Part shown: positions 25,158-36,284 of the stretch, piece by piece
Layout of the letters: each line of letters begins with the position of its first letter
Numbering within the stretch: position 1 is the first letter of the stretch
Assembly (NCBI GenBank): GCA_964019155.1
Contig: OZ025244.1
Coordinates: 24,585,875-24,649,874, forward strand
Direction of reading: 5' to 3'
From: Osedax fenrisi
Taxonomy: Eukaryota; Annelida; Polychaeta; Sabellida; Siboglinidae
Length of the DNA: 64,000 nucleotides
Notes under the pieces: model-generated
Told to the model about the DNA's origin: nothing
Seen by the model: only the letters and a program-made list of their open reading frames with translations
Database searches by the model: none
Translations under genes and position numbers: made by a program

Positions 25158-26232
25158 ATTTTTGGGTAGCATTTATTCACAAATGATATTTAGTTTAATT
25201 CTATAAATAGATATGCACTTGATCGCAGAACAATATATACACCCGTCACTTGCACCCCATCAACATGCCATGCCTTTAATAATAAATATAATATCTCTCG
25301 TATGGGTATTTTCCATTTAAGCCCATTTATGATATATAATTATGTTGTAATTAGAACACCTAACACAATAAAAAATCGGCACATATAATGAATAGTGATT
25401 TATCAGCATGTACTTAGGAATATTTTGGCAAATATTTTAGAGAAAAAAATAATGTATATAATTGAATTATATGATTATATCATATAATATATTTAATATA
25501 TTAAATATATTATATTTCAAAGATATATATATATATATACTTCTAATTGACCATTGTTAATTATTATAAAAATGTTAATTTATACTTATTGTATCATAAT
25601 TATTATTATAATAATATAATTAGTAAAAAGTTAATAATTACAAAATTAAATAATAAAGTGTAATTTAAATAAATTTCATAACATTTTTTATCATCATTAT
25701 TTTTCTCAATAATACAATCCAACGATATAAAGAAAAAGTGATTTAAAAATTGACGCATACAATGTATGTAAAAGTTATATACAAGAATGGAACTTTAATC
25801 GATAAATTAACAAAATAACATCAATGATTTTGATTGGATATTAGTCATATTATATATGTCAAATATTAAAACAGTAGGATTTTTGTCGAAGTTATTTCTA
25901 TTTATATCTATTTATTTAGATTATATATGTCTATAAAATAGTATGATATATTGAATTAAATACATTTAAATACCAAAATTGTGAAGAAAGTTAATATATT
26001 ATATTTTATATATATAACTTTTATTTTTAGTAGAGATACATTAAAATTGATCGCAATTATCAGTATTTATATATATATAATAATATAAATATAGTATAAT
26101 AATTTTTTTGTTTTTATGACAAAATAAAATACGAAATTAACCTTAAATTAATAACATAATTTTATAACTAAAATATAATGATATACCCTGCTTCCCCAAT
26201 GATATAATTTCCTTCCTTCACTATCTTCCCTA
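23916..26232. promoter_or_regulatory. Divergent intergenic region of PSMD7 and MRPL35
   Basis: About 2.3 kb separates the two start codons. Most is AT-rich with no exon. The GC-richer patch at about 24485-24570 contains GCGAGCCGG, ACCGCG and TCTCGCGTGACGTGC, the last including a CRE/ATF-like TGACGTG core. This makes it the best promoter candidate in the interval, but it could also be part of a repeat. A TA run lies at 25128-25154. Confidence 0.3.
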
Positions 26233-27248
26233 ATGGTATCACTACATTCTCATATAGATTTCATAAGAACGGCGAGTTGCGTCGGCAGAGTGGTGCTGAA
26301 CACGTCCACGCGAACACAAGCGATACCGACGGTTAACAGCCTCCTGCCCAGTATTCAACAGATCGCCAGGGCATTCTCCACACGATTATGTAACACTCGC
26401 ACTAACTCCGCCTCCATACTCGAGTTAGTCGCACGAGGGGCGCTGTCCTACATAAGGGCGCTGCAACGATGGTGTGTATGTAGGGGGGACTAACCAATCA
26501 AAATAAATGTTGTGGTAAAAGTGGGGGGGGGCTAATACATAGGAATTCCCCCTAGATTTTAAAGTGGGTGGACATATCACCCCGCCCCCCCCCTGTTGCA
26601 GCTCCCCTAGTTCTACATAATATATATCATCCATATGTGTAATCGATGTAAACCACTATTTAATGAATTATTACAAAATAAAGAATTATATTAATATTTG
26701 CGTATTTCTCCTTCTCTCTAACTCTAGTTCGACGCCCAAACAATATAATTCACCTTAAAGTATAATATAGCTATCGTAATTATATAATATATTATTAAAA
26801 ATTCCGGAATACAGTAATGTATGTTAATGTTATGTATGTATGTATGTATGTAACATTAATGTTAATTAACATCCTTCCGTCCGACAGTAAACGTAGAATC
26901 GGCACTCCCCTCGTCCAGCCGTCTCGTTCGCGCGTCTACTTCTCGAAGGAGGACGGTCTCCCGCGCTCCGTCGCCGCCGTTCCGGAACGCTTCTTTCGGC
27001 TCGGCAACGGTCAGTGGATTCGCACGCTGGCCGGAAAGGGCAAGAAGCTGTGGCGTAAGACTGCCCGCCGCAAGCACCGAATGCAACAACACCTGTTTGT
27101 CAACGGTCAGCAATGCCGTCTACTGGACGCCATGGTCAATAAGGAGTACAAGCGGCGAACGTTCTACGCCGACGACCCCTATGAACCCTATCACCGGGTC
27201 GAACGGCTGCCGATGTACAACTTCGAGAAGATTAAGTTTCTACCATGA
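26233..27248 (+). CDS. MRPL35: Mitochondrial ribosomal protein bL35m
   Basis: Two exons, 26233-26471 and 26888-27248, joined in phase (donor ATG/GTGTGT, acceptor CCGACAG), giving 199 residues (human 188). bL35m is a component of the mitoribosomal large subunit. The first exon gives a basic, hydroxyl-rich, acid-poor N-terminus expected of a mitochondrial presequence. The second holds the L35 domain: VYFSKEDGLPRSVAAVPERF, GQWIRTLAGKGKKLWRKTAR, CRLLDAM and YKRRTFYADDPYEPYHR, which follow animal MRPL35 order closely. The first Met is the natural start, but an additional 5' exon cannot be excluded. Exon GC content is far above its surroundings. The stop codon overlaps a polyadenylation signal. Confidence 0.88.
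26520..26610. other. G-run and C-run pair in the MRPL35 intron
   Basis: GTGGGGGGGGGCTAATAC is followed 60 bases later by CACCCCGCCCCCCCCCTG. The two homopolymer runs are complementary and could pair in the intron RNA or form G-quadruplex/i-motif DNA. No further function is visible. Confidence 0.5.
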
Positions 27249-27253
27249 ATAAA
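27248..27253 (+). terminator. MRPL35: MRPL35 polyadenylation signal overlapping the stop
   Basis: AATAAA begins on the last base of the TGA stop (TGAATAAA at 27246-27253), so the 3' untranslated region may be only about 20-30 bases. Confidence 0.55.
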
Positions 27254-27860
27254 TTTATAAGATAATCTAGTTTTTAAAATTGTGATATTTTTTATAATAT
27301 TAATATTTTTCATTTTATTCCATCGTTTGAGATATATTTCAATAATCGTAAGGTGAAACTGGTATAAATGAATGATTAGGTAAGAATATTACGTTCTATT
27401 GATATTTATATTTCTAATAAGGCTTAACATATTCTCAGAGTTTTTTAATATTTTAAATTTAATATAAAGTGAAGTGAATGATATTTTAAATGTAAATTAC
27501 ACATTTGTAAAGTATGTTACTATCTACCATAGTATGAATGCTATAGATAAACTACAAGTCTATAATCAATGTTTATTATTTATATTGATATCAACCCCTA
27601 TCATATATGATATTAGAAAATGACACACTTTTTTTATATATTATTACTATTACATATATTGTAATGCTCCTTTATACTTTCTCATGAAATAATTTACATG
27701 TAATTAACCATAATTCATTAAGTTTAAGCTAATGGGAAAATAATACTCAGAACAAATTATTCTATATACTATTTATAGTTTTTGTAGCTAAGTGATTTCA
27801 AATACATCACAAATAATACTCGCTTCTAATTTTCTATTTGTATACATATATTATGGGAGT
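27249..27860. other. AT-rich intergenic stretch
   Basis: No exon, RNA gene or element ends seen between MRPL35 and the RTE-type LINE. Confidence 0.5.
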
Positions 27861-27878
27861 ATTTACATATAAGTTACC

Positions 27879-28519
27879 TTACCAGGTCGAGCTTGCTCGG
27901 CAATTTACAACACGTTCTTTCCATTTATCCCTTTCTTTCATCGCAGCTGGTAATTCCTCGGTTCTACATCCAGTATCTTTCACCAGTTGATCGATATATG
28001 TTAAGGCGGTCTTCCTCAAAATCGTTTGCCATGAGGTGGTTGCCAGAGTAGTAAGTCGCTTGCTAGTTCGCCTTCGCTTCTCCAGCAATGTCCTGCAAAT
28101 CGTAATCTTTGTTCGCGTATAGCTACTGATATTTTGGGTATATTTCCGTATAGTTCCTTGTTTGTCAAATTTTCTCTCCATGATTTATTTAGAGCTGCTC
28201 GGAGCATTCTAGTATAGGCTCCATCTATTTTCCCCTCAAGTTTAGCTGTTAGAGTCCACGATATGGCACCATATACTAATACAGATTCAACTGCCGCTCT
28301 GAAAAAATGTCTTTTTAATTTGTCAGGCATCTTAGATTTCCAGATTTCTTGCATACTTTTTAGTGCTGACCAGGCTTTATCAATTCTTATTTGAATATCC
28401 TTTTCTGTTGACCCGATGCAGCTCCCAAGATAGTTGAAATTTTCCACTTTTGCAATAATTTTACCATTTATGCTGTTTATTGTGATATCATCGGAGTCAG
28501 AATTTTGATTTAATTTCAT
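27879..28519 (-). pseudogene. RTE LINE polyprotein, C-terminal part
   Basis: Two frames cover the thumb and C-terminal region typical of RTE-type elements. 28519-28016 includes VENFNYLGSCIGSTEKDIQI and LKRHFFRAAVESVLVYGAIS. The second, ending at 27879, includes TYIDQLVKDTGCRTEELPAA and RDKWKERVVNC. They overlap near 28016-28181 and are joined by a frameshift after LLLWQPPHGKR. Non-functional as it stands. Confidence 0.8.
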
Positions 28520-28677
28520 GTATTGAGTTTTTTCAGTATTTATACTAATCCGATTTCATTTGATGTTACTTTTATTTGATGTAGCAGAGTATTTGCACTT
28601 TTCATATCATTTGTTGTGATTGCTATATCGTCAGCATAATCAATATCAGTTATGTGTGTGGCCGGATATCGTCTACT

Positions 28678-29139
28678 TCATCGTTCAGTTAGTGTGAAAC
28701 CTAATTCTGCGTTAATATCTACAGAAGTCTTAAGAATATAGTCGAGACATAATATAAACAGGAAGGGAGCAAGAGTATCTCCTTGCAGTACCCCAGTGGT
28801 AATCTCGAAAAAGGCAGTATCACCATCGGGAGATCTAACCATAGAACGAGTATTTCTATACAGCATCATTATAGCTTCTATAGTTTCTGTTGGAATTCCA
28901 TATATTTGCAGAATTTGCTCCATCTTATTTCGTTTGATAGAATCGAATGCTTTTGAGAAATCTATGAATAAAAGTGTTAATGGTAGGTTTTTTGATTTAA
29001 CACCTAATATACGACGAATTGTTAAAATTTGTCCTGATGTAGATCTATTTTTCCTGAAACCATTTTGATTCTTCCTTAGAATAGGATATATTTCTGGTCT
29101 AATTCGGATTAAGATCATTAGGTTAAATATTTTGGCCAC
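28678..29139 (-). pseudogene. RTE LINE reverse transcriptase fragment
   Basis: 153 codons of the reverse transcriptase fingers and palm. FIDFSKAFDS carries the first catalytic Asp of motif A, and GVLQGDTLAPFLF is the motif B region. The frame upstream to about 29290 (LPFPKKGNLSLTKNSRGITL) continues the same domain without a Met. The catalytic F/Y-x-D-D motif expected just after is lost at the frame break around 28620-28680, where ADDIAI can be read in another frame. Confidence 0.8.
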
Positions 29140-29290
29140 AATTGATGTGAGTGTTATTCCCCTAGAGTTTTTTGTTAGAGATAGATTTCCTTTTTTAGGG
29201 AAAGGCAGTATACATCCTTCTCTCCATCTTTCTATAGTTTCTTGTGAATATACACTATTGTAGGATTCTAGTAAGAAATAAGTACTTCGG

Positions 29291-31100
29291 TGTATAATAG
29301 ATCAGATTTAGCATCTAAATTAGTGCACTTATATAATGAATATGTTACTCTTGCCTTATATTCACTTATCTAATGTCTTTTTTTAAATAAATTTATAATT
29401 TACAAATATATTCAATAATATTTTAATTATATATATATATAAATTAAGAATATTTATAATCATTTTACTAATTAGTCTTTTTAGAGTTCCTTCATACCTA
29501 TTTTTACTGCACTTCCACCTCTACCCCCAAATCCGTGTCATCACTTTATAACTGTAAACTTCCTTATTTAATTTCTTCTTATTTTAATAACAAACAAATG
29601 TTAAGCCACATATAAGTAAACATATATTTGTTCTTTTTATTCTTTATTATTAATGTTTAAAGCAGCTATTTTTTAGCCTATAGACAAATATATGTGTGTA
29701 TAACATTAAATTACATTGATCATCATCAAGACTAATATTTTCTTGAGTTATCAATAAAATAAGTATATTTTACTCATGATTTAGTTTTTACTTTGTATAC
29801 ATATGCTCGGGTTATTTATTAAATCAGAACTGTCTATAGTTATATTTATATAAAATAATCATAATACAAATAATTTCCACTTGTAAAATATAATTATATA
29901 TCAATAAATATAATAAATAATTTATATTATTATATTTCATTTATAATCAAATTTTGATAATTTCTAGTTGTGAATAATATTAACAATAACAATATTATGA
30001 AATTCTAATTTTACATATAATTTTATAGCACTTATTCAAGTTATTATAGTAATTGTACACATGATATTGTTCTCAGAATAAGAGTAAACTATTATGTATG
30101 TTTCTTATATTAATATTATATATATATATATATAATATTAATAATAATTTATTTTATTGATATATATTTATTTACACCTTATTTGATTGCTTTTTCTATA
30201 GTTATTAATTTTGTATTGACATTTTTCTATATAATATTTCATGCATCAGTGATTTTCTGTTTGTTTTTCTTCAATTGCTCTATACTTTTTTATGTACATT
30301 TTAGTTTTATATACATTTATTATATATCTTCTATTGAATTTAATTTCATATATATTTATTATATGTATTATAGAAATAATAAATAATTTGTAGAATTTAT
30401 TTATTATAGTATTATATATAGATGCAAATAATTTAATTTAAAATAATTTTATATATCTTCTATTGAATTGAATTTTCATATATATATTTATTGTATGTAA
30501 TATAGAAACAATTTAAATGATTTGTAGAATTTATTTATGTTAGTATTATATATAGATGTAAATAATTTAATTTCATATATATATGTATCTATTAGGTATT
30601 ATATATTAATAATAAACATTATATATAATTTATTTATTTTGGTATTACATATTGATGTATATATATGGTTATCATTAGTCACATACATATTCTAATACAG
30701 TTTTTCTTGAGTTTTTTCACTATATAAATATATTTATTTATATTATATATAAATTTCATTCACTATTGATATTAAAGACTTAATTGATTTGCTGTGTATT
30801 TCATTTTACTTTGATAATGATTTAAATAAATACATTTTTTTTGTGTTCATTAAAGTTTATATTTTAAATTTGATTACATAACAATATTATTTCCAATATA
30901 TGATTTTACATTCTATACAATTTTCTTGAATAGATTTATTTCTATTTTATATTTTGTACATCATACATTTCATATATGTGCCTATTTATATTATTTATTT
31001 AATTTGTTGCATATATATTTATATGTTTATATGTAGATGTAAATTTCATTATATTTCATTATCTTTTTAGGATAAGTATTGTATTGATTAATTTTATAAT
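29291..31100. other. AT-rich DNA upstream of the APE-type LINE
   Basis: No gene seen. From about 30170 the sequence becomes T-rich and contains a two-unit tandem repeat (30322-30580, period about 129, with TATCTTCTATTGAATT). It may belong to the 5' untranslated region of the downstream LINE; I cannot fix the LINE's 5' end. Confidence 0.45.
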
Positions 31101-31130
31101 TATATATATTTATATATTTTCAGTGACATT

Positions 31131-31724
31131 ATGACGCAAAAACAAGATAATAATGAATTAAAAAACTCTATTCAAGAACTGCGTACAGTTGTATCTGAAT
31201 TAGTAAATAAAGTTGATGAACTAACTGCAGTTGTAAATAATAAAGATAAAACAATTATTGAGTTAGAACAAAAAATTAATAACCTTGAACAATTTTCAAA
31301 ACAAAATAATATTATTATATCTGATCCTAAATTGAATTTTGATTTAACTCAACGTAATCTAGCACCATCTTTCATCACATTTGCAAAGGAAAAATTAGAT
31401 ATAATTATACAACCGTATGACATTGTTAAGATACATAAATTAAAAAACAACAAGAATAAACATAATACAATTTTAGTCAAACTACACCATAACTCTACTA
31501 AATTTGAAATTATTAAAAATTCTAAAAAATTAAAAGGCACTGATACATATATAAATGAAATTCTAACACAATTTAATTCTGATATTTTCTACAAAGCTCG
31601 ACAACTTCGAAAAGATAAAGTGATATTACATTGTTGGACTATAAATGGAATAACTTTTATTATAAAAAACGAAGATTCGTCTCCAGTAAAAATAACAGAT
31701 TTAAATAAATTCTCTGATATATAA
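31131..31724 (+). CDS. LINE ORF1 protein (coiled coil, nucleic-acid binding)
   Basis: 197 residues. Residues about 5-60 form a heptad-rich coiled coil (ELRTVVSELVNKVDELTAVV). The rest resembles the ORF1 fold of many animal LINEs: IIQPYDIVKIHKLKNNKNKH, then YINEILTQFNSDIFYKARQL and VILHCWTINGITFIIKNEDS, ending near VKITDLNKF. In related elements this protein trimerises and coats the element RNA. Intact, with no stops. It is 154 bases upstream of ORF2. Confidence 0.8.
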   Translation: MTQKQDNNELKNSIQELRTVVSELVNKVDELTAVVNNKDKTIIELEQKINNLEQFSKQNNIIISDPKLNFDLTQRNLAPSFITFAKEKLDIIIQPYDIVKIHKLKNNKNKHNTILVKLHHNSTKFEIIKNSKKLKGTDTYINEILTQFNSDIFYKARQLRKDKVILHCWTINGITFIIKNEDSSPVKITDLNKFSDI

Positions 31725-31878
31725 ATATTTTATTTTGTATTTATTTTTTGTTGTCGTTTGTTCTAATTTCATATTACATTCTATTTTTAACATTTTATTA
31801 TAATTGGTATTTACATATATTTTTTATCTATATCTTTAATCTTTTATATTATCTTATTCAATTTTAACTTTTTAATAT

Positions 31879-34800
31879 TTGTACTATATGAACTTGAATG
31901 AAATCTATCCGCAATTTAATGTTGATCAAATTAACAATTTTAGTTCCAATAATGATAGTTTTAATAATAATAATTTCTCAAATTGTAATTTTAATTTTCT
32001 CAATGAATCCAATTATTACACCTCAAATGAATGGAAGTTGAATTCTAATAAAAATAATTTATTTAATTTTAATATTATTAACATCAATATTAGGAGTTTA
32101 AAAAAAAATTTTGATAAATTAATTATGTTTTTGAATACGTTTGATGATCATTTTGATATAGTTTCAATTACTGAAACATGGTTGAGTGATAATAATATTT
32201 TCATTTTTAATATTCCTGGTTATAACCATATATGTTCAAATCGTAAATATAAAAATGGAGGTGGTGTTTTAATCTATATACGTGAACATTATCAATTTAA
32301 TATTCTATCTACCATATCAAATAACTATTATGACAACATATCAATTGAAATTATTTTTGAAAAATCAAAAAACATTATTTTCAGTACAATATATTTTCCT
32401 CCTACTTTAGAAAAAATAGCTCACTCTACATTTATTGATTTCTTGATAAATAATTTTCAGCAACATGTTAGTAATGATAAAAAAATGATTATCTGTGGTG
32501 ACTTTAATATTGATCTAGTGCATATAAATACAAATAAAGTGGCTAATACCTTTTTTGATACGATGATTTCACTAGGTTGTTCCCATCTAATTAATCTTCC
32601 AACTAGAATCGACACTAAACATAATTCTTCATCTATAATTGATAATATATTTACAAATTTTAATCTTAATATGAAAAGATTTTCAGGAATAATTATTTCA
32701 GATATATCTGACCATTTTCCAATTGTTTTAAATTTACAATTGTCTACCAAACCTCAAGATAAAGTTAAATCTACTAAAATCAAACAAAATCAAATTAATG
32801 ATAGAACCATGTTTAATCTGTTTGAAATTTAAAAAAAAAACAAACTGGGAATTCATAAAAACTAACGATACAGAAAAATCTTGGAATTTATTCTTGGAAT
32901 ACTTTATCTTAAATTTTGATAGATACTGTCCAAAAATTAATAAAGCCTCCCACAAAAATAAACTCATTCCATGGAATACTCGAGATCTTAAAAAGGCTTG
33001 TAGAAAAAAACAGATATTATATAAAAAATATAAAATATCTAAATCTGAAAATGACTTATTTATTTACAAAATTTTTAAAAATAATACAACATCTTTAGTT
33101 CGAGAAGCTATAGAAAAAGTATTATTCAAATCTGTTAAAAAATTGCTCTGATACAAAAAATACATGGAATGTACTAAATAATTTACTTAATGTTAAAAAA
33201 AAATTCAAACAACTACCTGACAATTTTAATGTAAATAATGTGAATATTGTTGATTCTAAACAAATTGCTAATGAATTTAATTCTTTTTTTAGAGACATTG
33301 GTTCTAATTTAGATAATAATATAAATAATTGTAATGATGATGACTTTAAATTCTTTTTACCTGAACCTAATATACATAGTTTTTTTTTAACACCAGTAAG
33401 TTCAGAGGAAATTATTAAAGTATTAAATGAATTCAAACCAAAAAAATCAAGAGATCATTATGGCATATCCATGCAGTTACTTAAATGTATTTTTCCTGTA
33501 TTGGTTTATCCATTTGTTTTTCTTGTAAATTTATCTTTTGAATCAGGCGTTGTACCGGATTTCTTAAAATTATCAAATATTATCCCTTTACACAAAACTG
33601 GTGATGATACATTTTTTAATAACTATCGTCCAATTTCTCTCACCTGTCAATTCGCAAAGATTTTAGAAAAAATATTTTATTCTCGCTTTTATAGTTTTTT
33701 ATCATCTTTTAATATATTATCTCCTTCTCAATTTGGTTTTAGGAAAGGATACAGTACATCACATGCAATATTTAACCTCCAGTCACAAATCAGTACCTGT
33801 TTTAATAATAACAATGTTGGCGCAATAATCTTTATTGATTTAAAAAAAGCATTTGACACAGTTAATCACAGAATATTACTTTTTAAATTAAAAAATATTG
33901 GAGTACGAGGCATTGCACTTAACTGGATAATGAGCTATTTAACAAATAGATATCAACAGTGTATATATAATGATGTAATTTCAGATAAACTAAAAGTCAT
34001 AACGGGTGTACCCCAAGGCACCATCCTAGGACCCATTTTATTTTTAATTTATATTAATGATATTACAAAATCATCTTCTTTATGTAAGTTTACCATGTTC
34101 GCAGATGATACTACTTTATATTTTGAAAATACATCAGCCGAATTACTTAATTATATTTGTCAAACTGAATTAAAAAATATTAATAAATGGTTAATATATA
34201 ATAGGTTATCATTAAATTTAAATAAAACTTGCTTTATGTCTATTAATTCAAGAACTATTATAAATATAAATTTAAATAACAGAAATATTGAAAGAGTTAC
34301 ATTTTATAAATTTTTAGGCGTAATTATAGACGATATATTAAACTGGAAACAACATATCTTGTTTTTAAAATCAAAACTAAAAAAAATCATATGGATTACC
34401 AACATTATTTCCAAATTTATAAATAAAAAAGCATTACTTCATATATATAATTCCATATTCTTGCCTCATATAAAGTATTGTAACATATTTTGGGGAAATA
34501 CATATAAATCTAATGTATCATGCATATATATTCTTCAAAAGCGAATGATAAGAATTATATGTAAAAAACATTTTTTACATCATACTAATGGACTATTTAT
34601 TGATAATTCTTTATTAAAAATAAATGAAATTACATATATAAGTACATGTGAATTTATGTTTAAAATTTTCAATGATCTTCATCCTGTTATAACAAATGCA
34701 TTTTTTTCTGTAACTTCATCATCTCACAACACTAGGAGCATAAATAATTTCTCAATTATTAATTTCAAAAAAGAACTATGCAGAAGAACATTAATATACA

Positions 34801-34916
34801 TTGGACCAATTACCTGGAATAAGCTTGATAATATTTTAAAAAATATTTCAAATTATAAATTATTCAGGAAACGTATGTATACACATTTGTTATCTTCTTA
34901 CTCAGTATACTTATAA
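31879..34916 (+). pseudogene. LINE ORF2: endonuclease and reverse transcriptase, two frameshifts
   Basis: Three collinear frames: 31879-32832, 32798-33151 and the RT frame ending at 34916 (it reads on upstream of the Met at 33240 to about 33120). Endonuclease motifs are all visible: INIRSLKKNFD, TETWLSDNN, NGGGVLIYI, CGDFNIDL, IIDNIF and SDHFPIVL. Reverse transcriptase motifs: FIDLKKAFDTVNHR, TGVPQGTILGPILF and FADDTTLYF (catalytic D-D), then FLGVIIDDILNWKQHI. The breaks lie at the A10 run (32831-32840) and near A5 (about 33110-33120). Apart from these the frames are clean over about 1000 codons, so the copy is young or the indels are sequencing errors. Composition is very Asn/Lys/Ile-rich. 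Confidence 0.88.
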
Positions 34917-35469
34917 TCTAAATCTCATTTTTATAATTTTATATCTTTTATCATGTCTTTTATCTAATATTGTATTATATACTAAGATCCACATTTTATT
35001 CTTATTTTAATTTATTGACGTTTATGTAAAAATTAAAAAAAAATTAATACTTTTGAGTGTTTTACTTTACAATATTTTATTTCCCCGACATTAATAATAT
35101 TATTTTACTGAATTTTTGCATTTTATATTTGAATTTACTTTCATGTTTTCTTTCTTTTTAATTGACTTTATATAAAAATAATAAAATTAAAAAAAACTGT
35201 TAGGTATTTCTTTTTTCTTTAGTATTTTCTTTAGTATTTTTTATTTCCCTCTGACTAATAATATTATTTGACTTTATTTTTAATTACATAAACATTTTGT
35301 ATTGAATCTTTTTTCTTGTATACTTGATTATACTTCTTTGTTTTATTTCTCTTTATTGACACTTATATAAAAATTAGTAATTAAACTAACATTTCAGTTT
35401 GAACAAATATTTTACATTCTTTACATTATTATAAAGTATTACAAAAAAATTCCTAAAACTTATTTACTG

Positions 35470-35504
<35 letters not shown>

Positions 35505-35891
35505 TTACATACATTTCTTACCACCTTTCTAGATATTCTTTTTGTTATGTTTTATTCAGTTTTACTTCATTTTTTTCTTCTTTTATACTAATACATCTAT
35601 ATTTTTGTTTAGTGTATTATTTTATAGTACTTATTATTTATTTTAGTTATTTATTTATAAATAATTAAATGATGATTACATAATTTTATGGCAAGTTCAA
35701 ACAATTTATATTATTTTTCTATTTTATTCATTGTATTGTATCTATGTAAACAGGAAGTCATCTAATATTTTATAATATTTTATTTATTTAGTTTTTTTTT
35801 GAACTTGCTTTAAGATTAAGGGTAATTGTCTCGATAGCTTTAGCTTCTACAAAAACCCTGGTGCAAACCTAAATCTGATAATAATAATAAT

Positions 35892-35935
<44 letters not shown>

Positions 35936-36284
35936 CTATATTATAATATACTATTTAAATTATTTTCATTTAATATTTAATCAGAGTATTAAAATTGTAA
36001 TTTTAATAAATATAATTTTGATAATAAAAAAAGATATTTCATAAATAAATAATATTTATTTTATTTATTTACATTAGTATTGATACTACTTTTGTAAATG
36101 TTTGAAACAAAAGATCGTAAATAATAATAATTATAGAATGAATTCTGAAACAAATATTACATATACATCGATACCAATGTACATGACTATACACAGTGGT
36201 TGATAAAGCTTACTAGAGTTGTTGCAGAATAAGTATACACAAAAGTAATACAGTTATATGGGGTGGTGTTTGTGGTGGGGTGAT
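34917..36284. other. LINE 3' region and IMMT 3' flank
   Basis: T-rich LINE 3' untranslated sequence with A32 at 35471-35502, the (ATA)n tail near 35877-35898 running into a TA run, then AT-rich DNA to the IMMT stop codon. No canonical AATAAA is close to the IMMT stop. Confidence 0.6.

Larger units (their letters stand above)
27865..29290 (-). mobile_element. RTE-type non-LTR retrotransposon, 5'-truncated
   Basis: Only the reverse transcriptase and C-terminal part remain. On the minus strand, reading from 29290, come LPFPKKGN, QNGFRKNRSTSGQILTIRRI, FIDFSKAFDSIKR, GVLQGDTLAPFLFILCLDYI, then NFNYLGSCI, MLRAALNKSWRENLTNKELY, HCWRSEGELASDLLLWQPPH and a final ASSTW before the stop at 27879-27881. 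The endonuclease is missing. Frames change between about 28680 and 28520 and again near 28020. A shorter, more decayed relative on the plus strand (55255-55705) shares the same 3' end. Confidence 0.85.
31101..35898 (+). mobile_element. APE-type LINE (CR1/Jockey-like), nearly intact
   Basis: ORF1 (31131-31724) is followed by ORF2 (31879-34916) with an apurinic endonuclease and reverse transcriptase, then a ~960-base T-rich 3' region containing an A32 run (35471-35502). It ends in AAACCTAAATCTG(ATA)n at about 35860-35898. ORF2 is broken only by two frame changes, both near A runs. A short tandem-repeat 3' tail rather than poly(A) fits CR1/I/Jockey-type elements; the clade cannot be settled by eye. 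The 5' boundary is uncertain. Confidence 0.85.

Noticed and set aside
26425..27113. Minus-strand open frames over MRPL35
   Set aside because: Shadows of the MRPL35 exons on the opposite strand and of the G/C runs in its intron.
35471..35502. A32 run as the 3' end of the LINE
   Set aside because: T-rich sequence of the same character continues for about 375 bases to an (ATA)n tail, so the A run is more likely internal, or the junction of a later insertion.
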